Shown: positions 25,316 through 33,932 of the stretch, piece by piece
Layout of the letters: every line of letters begins with the position of its first letter
How positions within the stretch are numbered: position 1 is the stretch's first letter
Assembly (NCBI RefSeq): GCF_900564155.1
Contig: NZ_LS999839.1
Coordinates: forward strand, 3,531,097 to 3,595,096
Length of the DNA stretch: 64,000 bases
Direction: 5' to 3'
From: Pedobacter schmidteae
GTDB taxonomy: Bacteria; Bacteroidota; Bacteroidia; Sphingobacteriales; Sphingobacteriaceae
Program-made: the position numbers and the translations under genes
The notes under the pieces: model-generated
Seen by the model: the letters and a program-made list of their open reading frames with translations, nothing else
Databases searched by the model: none
Told to the model about the DNA's origin: nothing

Positions 25316-27622
25316 TTGAAAAAAAAGCTGATTTTCTTTTGTGTAGTTTTATGGGCGGTCTGTTTATTTACTGTCACCGCGCAGGATATACCGCCTGGGG
25401 CAAATCTGGTATGGAGGAGTCAGAGTGACAATGCAGCAGGATCAATGCCTTGTGGTGGGGGCGACATAGGCCTGAATGTATGGGTGGAAAAAGGAGAACT
25501 TTTTTGTTATGTATCCAGAAGCGGCACTTTTGATGAGAACAATACGCTGCTGAAGTTGGGTAGGCTAAGGCTGAAGCTCAGTCCTAATCCTTTTGAAGAG
25601 GGCAGTACTTTTAAACAGGAGCTGATTTTAAACGAGGGATATATCAGCATTACCGGATCAAAGGGTAAATTGAATACCAGTATCAAAATATGGGCGGATA
25701 TTTTTAAGCCTGTTGCACATATAGACATCATCAGCGATCAGAAAATCACAGCAGAAGCCGCATTTGAAAGCTGGCGCCATGAAGACAGGTTGACTAAAGG
25801 CAAAGAAAATAACCAGAACTCCTATAAATGGGCACCACAGGGGGAAGTGAAAACTTTTAAAGACAGTGTCGGGTTCGCGGGTAACGGTTTACTATTTTTC
25901 CATCAGAATAAAGATTTTTCTGTTTTTGATGTTGCGGTAAAACAGCAAGGCCTGGAAGCTTATAAGGCTTCCCTGTTTAACCCCCTTAAAAATCTGATAT
26001 TTGGTGGGGCGTTACGTGGAACGGCAATGACTCCGGCGGGCACTTATCTTGGGACTTATGCCGGAATTCCCTTTAAAGGCTGGAAACTAAAAAATAAAAA
26101 GGCTTTAAATGCCCTTAATATAGCCCTTACTTTACATACTGCTCAAACCAAAGCGCAAACCGACTGGGTATCCGGCTTAAAACAAACTGAAGCTCTGGAC
26201 GCTAAACAGAAACCGGCGTTTGAGATCAGCAAAAACTGGTGGAAAAGCTATTGGCAACGCAGTTTTATCTATATGAAAAGTGACCGCGATACTTCGGTAG
26301 CCCAGGCTGCAAAGAATTATCAACTGTTCAGGTATATGCTGGGCTGTAATGCTTTTGGTAGTTATCCCACTAAATTTAACGGGGGACTTTTTACGTATGA
26401 CCCGGGCTGGGTAGACAGCACATTGAAGTATACACCCGATTTCAGGAATTGGGGTGGTGGTACGCATACCGCACAAAACCAGCGTTTGGTTTACTGGCCG
26501 ATGTTGAAGAGCGGGGATGCCGACCTGATGCGTCCTCAGTTTGATTTTTATCAGCGTTTACTGGCCAATGCAGAATTGAGGACTGGGGCTTACTGGGGGC
26601 ATAAGGGCGCGAGTTTTACTGAACAATTGGAGAATTTTGGACTGCCTAATCCTGCCGAATATGGTTGGAAGCGCCCCGAAGGCTATGATAAAGGCATGGA
26701 ATACAATGCATGGCTGGAGTATGAATGGGATACCGTGCTGGAATTTTGTATGATGATATTGGAGACCGAAAGTTATGCGGGGAAAGACATCAAAACATAC
26801 CTGCCCTTGATAACCAGTTGCCTGGATTTTTTTGATGAACATTATACCTATCTCGCCAAAAAAAGAGGCAGTAAGGCATTGGATGCCGATGGACATCTGG
26901 TCTTGTATCCGGGATCGGCAGCCGAAACTTACAAAATGACTTACAATGCTACCTCCACCATTGCAGCATTGAAAACGGTATTGGAGCGTTTGCTCCAGCT
27001 TAAAGATATTTCGGAGGCACAAAAAATAACATGGGCAGCAATGTTAAAACGTGTTCCTCCTATCAGCTTTAGGGAACTAAACGGACATACTGTAATTGCT
27101 CCGGCAAAAGTATGGGAAAGGGTAAACAATACCGAAAGTCCACAATTGTACCCTGTTTATCCCTGGGGAATTTATGGTATAGGCCGGCCGGGCCTGGATA
27201 CCGCAATAAATACTTTTAAATATGATCCTGATGTATTGAAATTCCGTAGTCATATAGGTTGGAAACAGGATAATATTTTTGCCGCCCGGCTGGGTCTGAC
27301 TAAAGAAGCTGCGGAACTGACCCTGTTAAAATTAAAAGATTCAGGTAGAAGGTTTCCCGCTTTCTGGGGACCTGGTTTTGATTGGGTGCCCGACCACAAT
27401 TGGGGCGGATCGGGAATGGTTGGTTTGCAGGAAATGCTTTTGCAGAATCATGGAGAAAAAATCTATCTGTTTCCTGCCTGGCCAAAGGAATGGGATGTAC
27501 ATTTTAAATTACATGCCCCACAACAAACTACCATCGAGGCTGTTTTGAAAAATGGCAAAGTAGAAAGTTTAAAGGTAAGTCCCGAATCGAGAAGAAAGGA
27601 CGTCATTATTTTGACAAAATAA
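25316..27622 (+). CDS. DUF5703-type exported protein, probable (alpha/alpha)6 glycosidase
   Basis: This protein of about 768 residues begins at TTG 25316; this start is preferred because it gives an immediate signal peptide (KKKLIFFCVVLWAVCLFTVTAQ-like, about 1-23) and no ATG serves. The mature N-terminus (PPGANLVWRSQSDNAAGSMPCGGGD) matches the N-terminal domain of DUF5703/GH95-like proteins. The middle and C-terminal parts show an (alpha/alpha)6-barrel-like series, including FNGGLFTYDP, EYNAWLEYEWDTVLEF and PGFDWVPDHNWGGSGM. Close characterised relatives are not recalled, so glycosidase is an inference from fold and context. It lies 12 nt after the esterase and 99 nt before GH105. Confidence 0.65.
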   Translation: MKKKLIFFCVVLWAVCLFTVTAQDIPPGANLVWRSQSDNAAGSMPCGGGDIGLNVWVEKGELFCYVSRSGTFDENNTLLKLGRLRLKLSPNPFEEGSTFKQELILNEGYISITGSKGKLNTSIKIWADIFKPVAHIDIISDQKITAEAAFESWRHEDRLTKGKENNQNSYKWAPQGEVKTFKDSVGFAGNGLLFFHQNKDFSVFDVAVKQQGLEAYKASLFNPLKNLIFGGALRGTAMTPAGTYLGTYAGIPFKGWKLKNKKALNALNIALTLHTAQTKAQTDWVSGLKQTEALDAKQKPAFEISKNWWKSYWQRSFIYMKSDRDTSVAQAAKNYQLFRYMLGCNAFGSYPTKFNGGLFTYDPGWVDSTLKYTPDFRNWGGGTHTAQNQRLVYWPMLKSGDADLMRPQFDFYQRLLANAELRTGAYWGHKGASFTEQLENFGLPNPAEYGWKRPEGYDKGMEYNAWLEYEWDTVLEFCMMILETESYAGKDIKTYLPLITSCLDFFDEHYTYLAKKRGSKALDADGHLVLYPGSAAETYKMTYNATSTIAALKTVLERLLQLKDISEAQKITWAAMLKRVPPISFRELNGHTVIAPAKVWERVNNTESPQLYPVYPWGIYGIGRPGLDTAINTFKYDPDVLKFRSHIGWKQDNIFAARLGLTKEAAELTLLKLKDSGRRFPAFWGPGFDWVPDHNWGGSGMVGLQEMLLQNHGEKIYLFPAWPKEWDVHFKLHAPQQTTIEAVLKNGKVESLKVSPESRRKDVIILTK

Positions 27623-27721
27623 GGTTTTGGCAACGATTGCGTACTTATTTTGCCGGGTTTACTAAAATCCCCGTTCAAAACTATGTAGAATTGTATAGAA
27701 ACTATTGATAACACCACCAGT

Positions 27722-29641
27722 ATGAACATCAGACCGCTTATATTTAGCTTATTTACTTTACTTACAATAGCATTTCAAAGCCAGGCACAAAGTACTGCGA
27801 AAAAGCCCCAATCTTTGTCCGAACAGATGGCTGCGACCGCAATGGAAATATGGCCAAAAAGATCGCCCAGGTGGTCGTATGATTATGGAGTGGTTCAGGA
27901 TGGTTTGAATGCAATCTGGCGAAGAACGGGTAATGCCGGATATTTCAAATATGTGCAAAGCAGGATGGATGAATTTATTGCTGCCGATGGTACAATTGAT
28001 ACTTATAGCGAGGATCACTATAACATAGACAATGTAAAAAACGGCACAGTTTTGCTTGATCTGTATAAGGTAACCGGACAGGAAAAGTACTTTAAAGCGG
28101 CAAGCATTTTATGGGGGCAACTGCAAAGACAGCCCCGCACTAAGGAAGGTGGGTTCTGGCACAAAAAGATTTATCCCAACCAGATGTGGCTGGATGGCTT
28201 GTACATGGGGCAGCCATTTTATGCCGGGTATGCAGCATTGATCAACAATAATGCGGCCTTTGATGATATTGCGAACCAGTTTGTCTGGATGGAGAAAAAT
28301 GCAAGGGATACCAAAACCGGTTTGCTGTACCATGGTTGGGATGAATCCAGAGCAGAACGTTGGTCAGATCCGAAAACCGGCCTTTCGCCACACATATGGG
28401 CAAGGGCTATGGGCTGGTACGCGATGGCATTGGTTGACGTGCTGGACTATTTTCCTAAAGCCCATCCGCGACATCAGGAATTGGTCAATGTTTTAAATCG
28501 TTTGGCTGCGGCGATCAAAAGTGTGCAGAACAATAAAACAGGTGTATGGTATGACGTTTTAGATCGTCCCAACGAAAAAGGTAACTATTTTGAATCTTCG
28601 GCCTCCGCAATGTTTGTATACGCCATCGCCAAAGGTGTGCGTCAGGGTAATTTACCTACTAAATACTTCTCTGTTGCCGATAAAGGATATAAAGGCATAC
28701 AACAGGAGTTCATTGAGCAGCGTGCGGAAAATAAAATAAATCTGAAAGGTACGGTTACGGTATCGGGTTTGGGCGGAAAGCCTTATCGCGATGGTAGTTA
28801 CGCCTATTACATCAGCGAAAAAGTCATGACCAACGATCCAAAAGGAGTAGGTGCTTTTTTAAAAGCTGCTAATGAAATGGAAATTGCTGCAATGTCTAAA
28901 CCAGGACTGGGTAAAACGGTAGTGTTGGATTCTTACTTTAACAACGAAAAAAAGAAAGGGATTGATGGCAATGAGGCATCCTGGCATTACAAATGGGAAG
29001 AAGTAGCTAATGGAGGCTTTTCTATCTGGGGCGAGCAGTTTAACAATGCAGGTTTTAAAACGGCAACATCATACAATGCCCCATCAGCTGCAAGCCTTAA
29101 AAATGCTTCGGTGTACATCATCGTAGATCCGGATACGGAAAAGGAAACTGCCAAACCAAACTATATAGGAAAGAATGACATTAAAGTGCTAACAGATTGG
29201 GTAAAAGCAGGGGGTGTATTGGTGCTGATGGGCAATGATACCGGAAATGTGGAATTTGATCACTTTAATGAGCTGGCGGCAAACTTTGGTATACAGTTTA
29301 ATAAGGACAGCAAGGGGAGGGTGGTAAAGAATCAATTTGAAATGGGCAAAGTGACTGTTGCGGCAGACAATGAAGTTTTTAGAACCGCCCGACAGTTATA
29401 TATCAAAGAGTATAGTACTTTAAAACTGACAGCATCCGCTAAGCCGATACTGAAAGATAAGGACGGAGATCAGGTGATGGCATTTGCAAATTTTGGCAAG
29501 GGAACCGTATTTGCCATTGGTGATCCCTGGCTGTACAATGAATATGTAGATGGCAGAAAGTTGCCTGCAACGTATGATAATTTTAACGCCGGTCAGGATC
29601 TGATCAACTGGATTGGCAGGCAGATGGTGAAACGGAAATAA
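27722..29641 (+). CDS. GH105 unsaturated glycuronyl hydrolase with extra C-terminal domain
   Basis: This 639-residue exported protein has a signal peptide (about 1-23). Residues about 30-345 form the GH105 (alpha/alpha)6 barrel, which removes the 4,5-unsaturated uronate left by lyases, classically from rhamnogalacturonan. Asp158, in MWLDGLYMGQPFY, is in the place of the catalytic Asp of YteR. Residues about 390-635 form a second domain with FSIWGEQFNNAGF, VLTDWVKAGGVLVLMGND and FAIGDPWLYNEYVDGR, resembling DUF4350/ThuA-like flavodoxin-type folds. Single-domain GH105 proteins are about 370 residues, so this is a real fusion. It lies 10 nt before the alcohol dehydrogenase gene. Confidence 0.85.
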   Translation: MNIRPLIFSLFTLLTIAFQSQAQSTAKKPQSLSEQMAATAMEIWPKRSPRWSYDYGVVQDGLNAIWRRTGNAGYFKYVQSRMDEFIAADGTIDTYSEDHYNIDNVKNGTVLLDLYKVTGQEKYFKAASILWGQLQRQPRTKEGGFWHKKIYPNQMWLDGLYMGQPFYAGYAALINNNAAFDDIANQFVWMEKNARDTKTGLLYHGWDESRAERWSDPKTGLSPHIWARAMGWYAMALVDVLDYFPKAHPRHQELVNVLNRLAAAIKSVQNNKTGVWYDVLDRPNEKGNYFESSASAMFVYAIAKGVRQGNLPTKYFSVADKGYKGIQQEFIEQRAENKINLKGTVTVSGLGGKPYRDGSYAYYISEKVMTNDPKGVGAFLKAANEMEIAAMSKPGLGKTVVLDSYFNNEKKKGIDGNEASWHYKWEEVANGGFSIWGEQFNNAGFKTATSYNAPSAASLKNASVYIIVDPDTEKETAKPNYIGKNDIKVLTDWVKAGGVLVLMGNDTGNVEFDHFNELAANFGIQFNKDSKGRVVKNQFEMGKVTVAADNEVFRTARQLYIKEYSTLKLTASAKPILKDKDGDQVMAFANFGKGTVFAIGDPWLYNEYVDGRKLPATYDNFNAGQDLINWIGRQMVKRK

Positions 29642-29651
29642 ACCGGAATTT

Positions 29652-30668
29652 ATGAAAACATTAGTTTGTACCACACCTGGTACTTTTGAATATGCAAAAG
29701 CAGAAAAACCTGTGTTGAGCCCAGGCACGGCCATTATAAAAATTAAACGGATTGGTATATGCGGTACCGATTTACATGCCTTTGAAGGTACACAACCTTT
29801 TTTTAGTTATCCCAGAATTCTGGGGCATGAGCTTTCGGGCGAATTGGTAGGATTTGATGGAGCGGAAGGTTTTACAAAAGGAGAAGCCGTTACTTTTATT
29901 CCCTATTTCAATTGCAGTGTATGCATCGCCTGTCGCAGTGGTAAACCCAATTGCTGTACAGCTATCAAAGTTTGTGGTGTTCATGTTGATGGGGGCATGA
30001 CCGAATATCTTGCTGTACCTGCCCATACCTTGGTTCATGGCGAAGGTTTGAGCTTTGATGAACTGGCTTTGGTTGAACCATTGGCCATTGGTGCGCATGG
30101 TGTGCGCAGAGCGGATATACAAAAGGATGAATTTGTATTGGTCATAGGCGCCGGACCAATTGGTTTGGGAACAATGGAATTTGCCAGGATTGCCGGAGCA
30201 AAGGTAATTGCCTTGGATATCAATGATGACCGTTTGCAGTTTTGTAAGGATAAACTTAAGGTTCCTCATATGGTAAATGCCTTGTCGGCCAATGTAGCCG
30301 AGCAATTAAAAACTATTACAGGTGGTGATATGCCAACGGTAGTAATCGATGCAACAGGCAACTTAAATGCTATTAATAATGCATTTCAATATATGGCTCA
30401 TGGCGCAAGGTTTGTGTTGATTGGCCTGCAAAAGGAAAATATCAGTTTCAGTCATCCCGAATTTCATAAACGTGAAGCAACTTTGATGAGTAGCAGGAAT
30501 GCCACAAGACAGGATTTTGAACATGTTATTGCCTCAATGAAAGCCGGATGGGTAGATCCAACTACTTACATTACCCATCAGGTTTTGTTTGAGGCGGTCA
30601 AAGATGAATTTGAAGGCTGGCTCGATCCGAAGAATGGTGTGATAAAAGCGATGGTGCACTTTGAATAG
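29652..30668 (+). CDS. zinc-dependent alcohol (polyol/sugar-acid) dehydrogenase
   Basis: This 338-residue medium-chain dehydrogenase has the catalytic zinc ligands in GICGTDLHAFEG and GHELSGE, and structural-zinc cysteines in CSVCIACRSGKPNCC. The Rossmann loop is VIGAGPIGLGTMEFA, and the strand end ALDIND carries an Asp that favours NAD over NADP. Relatives oxidise sorbitol, L-threonine, L-galactonate or L-fuconate-type substrates. As last gene of the rhamnose operon, 10 nt after GH105, it likely oxidises a released sugar or its acid. It has no signal peptide and is cytoplasmic. Confidence 0.85.
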   Translation: MKTLVCTTPGTFEYAKAEKPVLSPGTAIIKIKRIGICGTDLHAFEGTQPFFSYPRILGHELSGELVGFDGAEGFTKGEAVTFIPYFNCSVCIACRSGKPNCCTAIKVCGVHVDGGMTEYLAVPAHTLVHGEGLSFDELALVEPLAIGAHGVRRADIQKDEFVLVIGAGPIGLGTMEFARIAGAKVIALDINDDRLQFCKDKLKVPHMVNALSANVAEQLKTITGGDMPTVVIDATGNLNAINNAFQYMAHGARFVLIGLQKENISFSHPEFHKREATLMSSRNATRQDFEHVIASMKAGWVDPTTYITHQVLFEAVKDEFEGWLDPKNGVIKAMVHFE

Positions 30669-30713
30669 TTAAAATTTAATTGGTCATTTGTGTTCTACTA
30701 ATGAACCGTATTT

Positions 30714-32042
30714 ATGGCCAAATATTTTACGCCAAATGATCTTGCAACTTTTGTGTATAACGAATTACAACGTTCAAAAATAAAGGAAGAAAAGCCTACG
30801 GAAGCAATTCTGAAAGAGTTGTTCAATACACTCTATTATACAAGTCTGCAAACCGAAGAAGGTCAGTTTTTGAAGGTGACGGTTACTTTATTTGATCATA
30901 AAACCATAGAAGATGCAGAGCAGGTTCAATATGATCAATCCAGATTTTTTCCTTTTGAACCCAAAATAAAATTTACCATAAAAAACCTGGTCAAGTTGTC
31001 AAAGGCAGCCAACCCCTGGAGTTCGAGTCTCTCTGTTTATTATGACCAGAACAATGAGTTGTTTATCTACGGCATGATTGATCAGACTGTTCACTATCAA
31101 AGTTATTTGAACTATGAAGAAGATGATAAACCTCCTTATCCAGGAATCATTCAAACAATGATCAATGGTATTGGCATATTAAATGTCATGCTGGACTACC
31201 ATCCGGTGGCTACATTAAACCAAAATTCACTGGTAAAGTTATACCCCAATGTATTTGAGTATGGCCCTGTATCCGATTTTATCCGTAAAAACGCTGCCTA
31301 CAGTAAAACCTTTATTGAGAAAAAAGTAGGACATGAGATCAATAACAATGATGCGGAAATCTATAATGAAATCATTTTTGAATACGTCATCCAATCTATC
31401 AGCCGGATTCTGCTGAAAATAAAAAATTACAATCACGGCGGAGCTGTTTTGATCACTAATAATTTTATAACAGATTTAACCAGCAAATATCAGCTGCAAT
31501 ACGACCGCATTCAGTCCGCCATTTTACATATTCTGGCCACAGTTACCGACGACGATCTGCTGGAAGATGAAATTGCCAGTTATACAAAGAAAAAACAAGA
31601 CCTTCCTGCGATATTACATGAGGAGTTCATTGAAAATGAGCTCCGCATTAAGGATAGCTATCATGAATTGATTGGCGCAGTTCATTTTGTTTCTTCATTA
31701 AGTTGTGTGGATGGCCTGGTATTGATTTCCCCACATCTGGAGGTCAAAGGTTTTGGGGCTGTAATCAACGAAAAGCAACTACCTCCTTTTGTTGGGGTCA
31801 ATAAATCTTCTAAACCCTCTGTAAACAGGGGTAAAATAGATCCCAAACACTTTGGAACCAGGCATCAATCGATGTTTGCCTATTGTTATAAACATCCCGA
31901 TAGTCTGGGGTTTGTAGTTTCACAGGATGGCGAAATCAGGGCCATCAAAAATGTTGGTGGCGAAGTGATGATGTGGGAAAATATAAAAGTATACCAGTTT
32001 GAAAGAAGCAGTAAAATGCCGAAACTGGCACCTAGAAAATAA
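30714..32042 (+). CDS. DisA/DACNV-like putative nucleotide-sensor protein
   Basis: This 442-residue cytoplasmic protein has two parts. The N-terminal 280 residues form a mixed region not matched to a known domain. The C-terminal 150 residues resemble the diadenylate-cyclase-type fold: VDGLVLISPHLEVKGFGAVI with Asp333-Gly334-Leu335, then FGTRHQSMFAYC with Arg383-His384-Gln385. In active DisA these motifs are DGA and RHR, so the enzyme signature is altered. Proteins with this arrangement have been called putative sensor domain DACNV proteins, proposed to bind nucleotide signals. It is 45 nt after the dehydrogenase gene with no terminator between, yet its function appears unrelated. A hairpin terminator follows it at 32073. 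Confidence 0.65.
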   Translation: MAKYFTPNDLATFVYNELQRSKIKEEKPTEAILKELFNTLYYTSLQTEEGQFLKVTVTLFDHKTIEDAEQVQYDQSRFFPFEPKIKFTIKNLVKLSKAANPWSSSLSVYYDQNNELFIYGMIDQTVHYQSYLNYEEDDKPPYPGIIQTMINGIGILNVMLDYHPVATLNQNSLVKLYPNVFEYGPVSDFIRKNAAYSKTFIEKKVGHEINNNDAEIYNEIIFEYVIQSISRILLKIKNYNHGGAVLITNNFITDLTSKYQLQYDRIQSAILHILATVTDDDLLEDEIASYTKKKQDLPAILHEEFIENELRIKDSYHELIGAVHFVSSLSCVDGLVLISPHLEVKGFGAVINEKQLPPFVGVNKSSKPSVNRGKIDPKHFGTRHQSMFAYCYKHPDSLGFVVSQDGEIRAIKNVGGEVMMWENIKVYQFERSSKMPKLAPRK

Positions 32043-32072
32043 AGGTCAACATTGAACCTGCTGTGGATAAAT

Positions 32073-32117
32073 AAGGGATAGCGATGATTACGTATTAGCA
32101 TCAGCTATCCCTTTTTT
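32073..32117 (+). terminator. rho-independent terminator after the DACNV-like gene
   Basis: AAGGGATAGC (32073-32082) pairs with GCTATCCCTT (32104-32113). GATG and CATC extend the stem inward past a single unpaired base. A seven-T run follows on the plus strand. Confidence 0.8.
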
Positions 32118-32130
32118 TGCGGTGAAGCAA

Positions 32131-32529
32131 TTAAATCTTAATCGTTACCGGCTCCTCTTTTCCGTTATGACAACTGGTGCAGGTAATATGAGTCAGTTTT
32201 CCTTCCTTATCTTTTTTGTGGAAGTATTTTTTATTGATCTTATTGGTCATGCGCATCATTTCCCTTGCCTCTTCTTTTTTTGGATTTTCATCACTGGCGA
32301 AGTCCAGCTTTTTAGGGTTGTCCTTGCGTGGCGAATGGCAATAACCACATTTAACCCCCAGGGCAGCTTTAAAGCCATCCATCACCTTATCGAGGTCGTC
32401 GTGGCTGATGTTTTTTGGCAGTACTTTAAGGTTGGTTGCTTTGGGCTCTTCCTGCTTTGGCATGAACGCGCTTAAAGCAACAACGGTAGCCAGCAGGAAA
32501 GAAAAGACAATAGTTTTTTTGTAGTGCAT
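32131..32529 (-). CDS. diheme c-type cytochrome
   Basis: This 132-residue exported protein has a signal peptide (about 1-22) and two haem attachment motifs, CGYCH (Cys61, Cys64, His65) and CTSCH (Cys117, Cys120, His121). A Met-rich helix (MMRMTNKINKKYF, about 91-103) between them may supply axial ligands. The layout resembles the photosynthetic-reaction-centre-type cytochrome family, whose small versions are common in non-photosynthetic Bacteroidota. It should carry electrons in the periplasm. The partner is unknown. It is transcribed convergently to the DACNV-like gene and lies 90 nt downstream of the Lrp/AsnC gene on the same strand. Confidence 0.88.
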   Translation of the reverse strand: MHYKKTIVFSFLLATVVALSAFMPKQEEPKATNLKVLPKNISHDDLDKVMDGFKAALGVKCGYCHSPRKDNPKKLDFASDENPKKEEAREMMRMTNKINKKYFHKKDKEGKLTHITCTSCHNGKEEPVTIKI

Positions 32530-32619
32530 AAAAGAGTGGTTTTATACACCAAGATAAACAGATTTACATGATTATGACAAATGGATTGCTTATTGGGAAT
32601 TGTTCTTAATAACTGAGGC

Positions 32620-33102
32620 TTATTCTTTAGCCAGCTCAATGGTGTAGGCTAATTCACGCTTGGCCTGATGAATCACAAACTGGCTTCTAACCGTACCTAC
32701 ATCCGGTAAATTGGCCAGTTTATTCACCACAAATTCTTTGTAAGCCTGCATATTGGCCACCACAATTTTTAAGATAAAATCAAAATCTCCCGTCATGTGG
32801 TAACATTCCATCACTTCGGTAAAACGCATGGTGGCCTGTTGAAAATTGTTGAGCGATAAAGCACTATGATCTTTAAGTTGTATTTGTGTATAGGAACTGA
32901 GTGTTTCACCTAGTTTTTCCCTGTTTACAATAGTCAGCGTACCCTCAATATAACCAGCCTCTTTAAGGCGTTCAATGCGGTTGTAAATGGTGTGACTGGC
33001 TTTATGTAGCTTTAATCCCAGCTGTTTGTTACTTAGTGTGGCATCTTTTTGCAACAAACTCAAAATTTGCAGATCTGTTCGATCCAAAATGGTATTGTTC
33101 AT
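32620..33102 (-). CDS. Lrp/AsnC-family transcriptional regulator
   Basis: This 160-residue regulator has an N-terminal helix-turn-helix (about 6-55: DLQILSLLQKDATLSNKQLG...TIYNRIERLKEAGYI) and a C-terminal RAM/AsnC ligand domain (about 65-150) with the family pattern YHMTGDFDFILKIV. Members bind amino acids and form octamers on DNA. The gene faces away from the region at 33433; the 330-bp space between may carry its autoregulatory site. Its targets cannot be read here. Confidence 0.9.
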   Translation of the reverse strand: MNNTILDRTDLQILSLLQKDATLSNKQLGLKLHKASHTIYNRIERLKEAGYIEGTLTIVNREKLGETLSSYTQIQLKDHSALSLNNFQQATMRFTEVMECYHMTGDFDFILKIVVANMQAYKEFVVNKLANLPDVGTVRSQFVIHQAKRELAYTIELAKE

Positions 33103-33432
33103 TTAACCTTCGTTACAGTATAAATATGGAGACAAACGTGAAATTAAGGTTATGGGACTGTCTGATAACAGCAGGTTCCGTATGCAAATAAAATGTTTTC
33201 TGTGCAGATTATCAATAGGTTAGTTATAATTTTGTTGAGCGGTTAATTTATGTTGACCCGTAAAATTTAATTCTGTTTTATTGTCATTTCGTTAACTGTT
33301 TTTCCGGTTTTGTATGATGTACGAGGATTTATCGATTCAGCTGTTCAATTTTGTGATGATCCAGTAGTACAAAACAAATGGGTTGCCACCCTGTAGCACC
33401 AGATCTGCATCTAACTAATAATTTAAAAAAAA
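33103..33432. other. 330-bp non-coding interval between divergent genes
   Basis: No ORF worth keeping is present. A 7-bp inverted repeat, TAACCTT (33104-33110) with AAGGTTA (33146-33152), sits just upstream of the lrp start and might be an autoregulatory site. TAATTTTG at 33227-33234 fits the TAnnTTTG -7 consensus on the plus strand but lies about 200 nt before the next gene. The last 15 bases before ATG 33433 are A-rich, as is usual for start regions here. Nothing else stands out. Confidence 0.4.
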
Positions 33433-33861
33433 ATGAGTTTAAGCTTCTTAAATATCAATCGTTTGGAGGATTATCACCGTGATCCCAGATTGCAAAGTGT
33501 TTTCTGCTCACGTTTATTATGGCGCGACCATGGCGAGTATATGGTTTTTGTGCCGTCGGGCCTGCCTTTTGATATGGATCAGTATGCAGCAGGCGGCTGG
33601 ATCTTATCCTTCAACGAGCGCTTTGTTCAGAATTTTCTGAGCCGCTATCCGCAGGATTACAACAATGCCCTATTGGTTGATAAATCGCAGGATCAGGTAT
33701 TTGTTCCGATGAATGCGAAGCTCAGATCCGAAATGAATGAGCTGGCTGAATTTCTGAGAAAAGCGCTGACAGAGGGGCAATCTGAACTGTTTACACAAAT
33801 CCATACTGATCTCATTCTTCTGAATGCAAATCAGACACATGTGGGCATGTATAGTAAATAG
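33433..33861 (+). CDS. small protein resembling an AraC-type sensor domain without HTH
   Basis: This 142-residue protein has no signal peptide or membrane segment. The central stretch MVFVPSGLPFDM...GGWILSFNERFVQNFL, followed by a helical segment (about 100-135), resembles the second half of the N-terminal ligand/dimerisation domain of Bacteroidota AraC regulators. The C-terminal double helix-turn-helix is absent: the stop at 33859-33861 is followed by only 71 nt before jetA. It may be a stand-alone sensor or anti-activator, or a gene remnant. It ends shortly before the condensin operon, with a candidate promoter in the gap, so co-transcription is uncertain. Similarity is judged by eye. Confidence 0.45.
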   Translation: MSLSFLNINRLEDYHRDPRLQSVFCSRLLWRDHGEYMVFVPSGLPFDMDQYAAGGWILSFNERFVQNFLSRYPQDYNNALLVDKSQDQVFVPMNAKLRSEMNELAEFLRKALTEGQSELFTQIHTDLILLNANQTHVGMYSK

Positions 33862-33896
33862 TCTTTCCTAAGCTATAAAAAGCCATCAGTTTTTTT

Positions 33897-33904
33897 TAGT
33901 TTTG
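33897..33904 (+). promoter_or_regulatory. candidate -7 box of the jetABC operon
   Basis: TAGTTTTG matches the Bacteroidota -7 consensus TAnnTTTG and ends 28 nt before the jetA start codon. No clear -33 TTTG is found at about 19 nt upstream. Confidence 0.4.
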
Positions 33905-33932
33905 GCAGATATGTCAAAATTATTGCCCGTGT

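Noticed and set aside
32122..32475. 117-codon open frame on the plus strand
   Set aside because: It is antisense to the diheme cytochrome, which has a signal peptide and two haem motifs on the minus strand.
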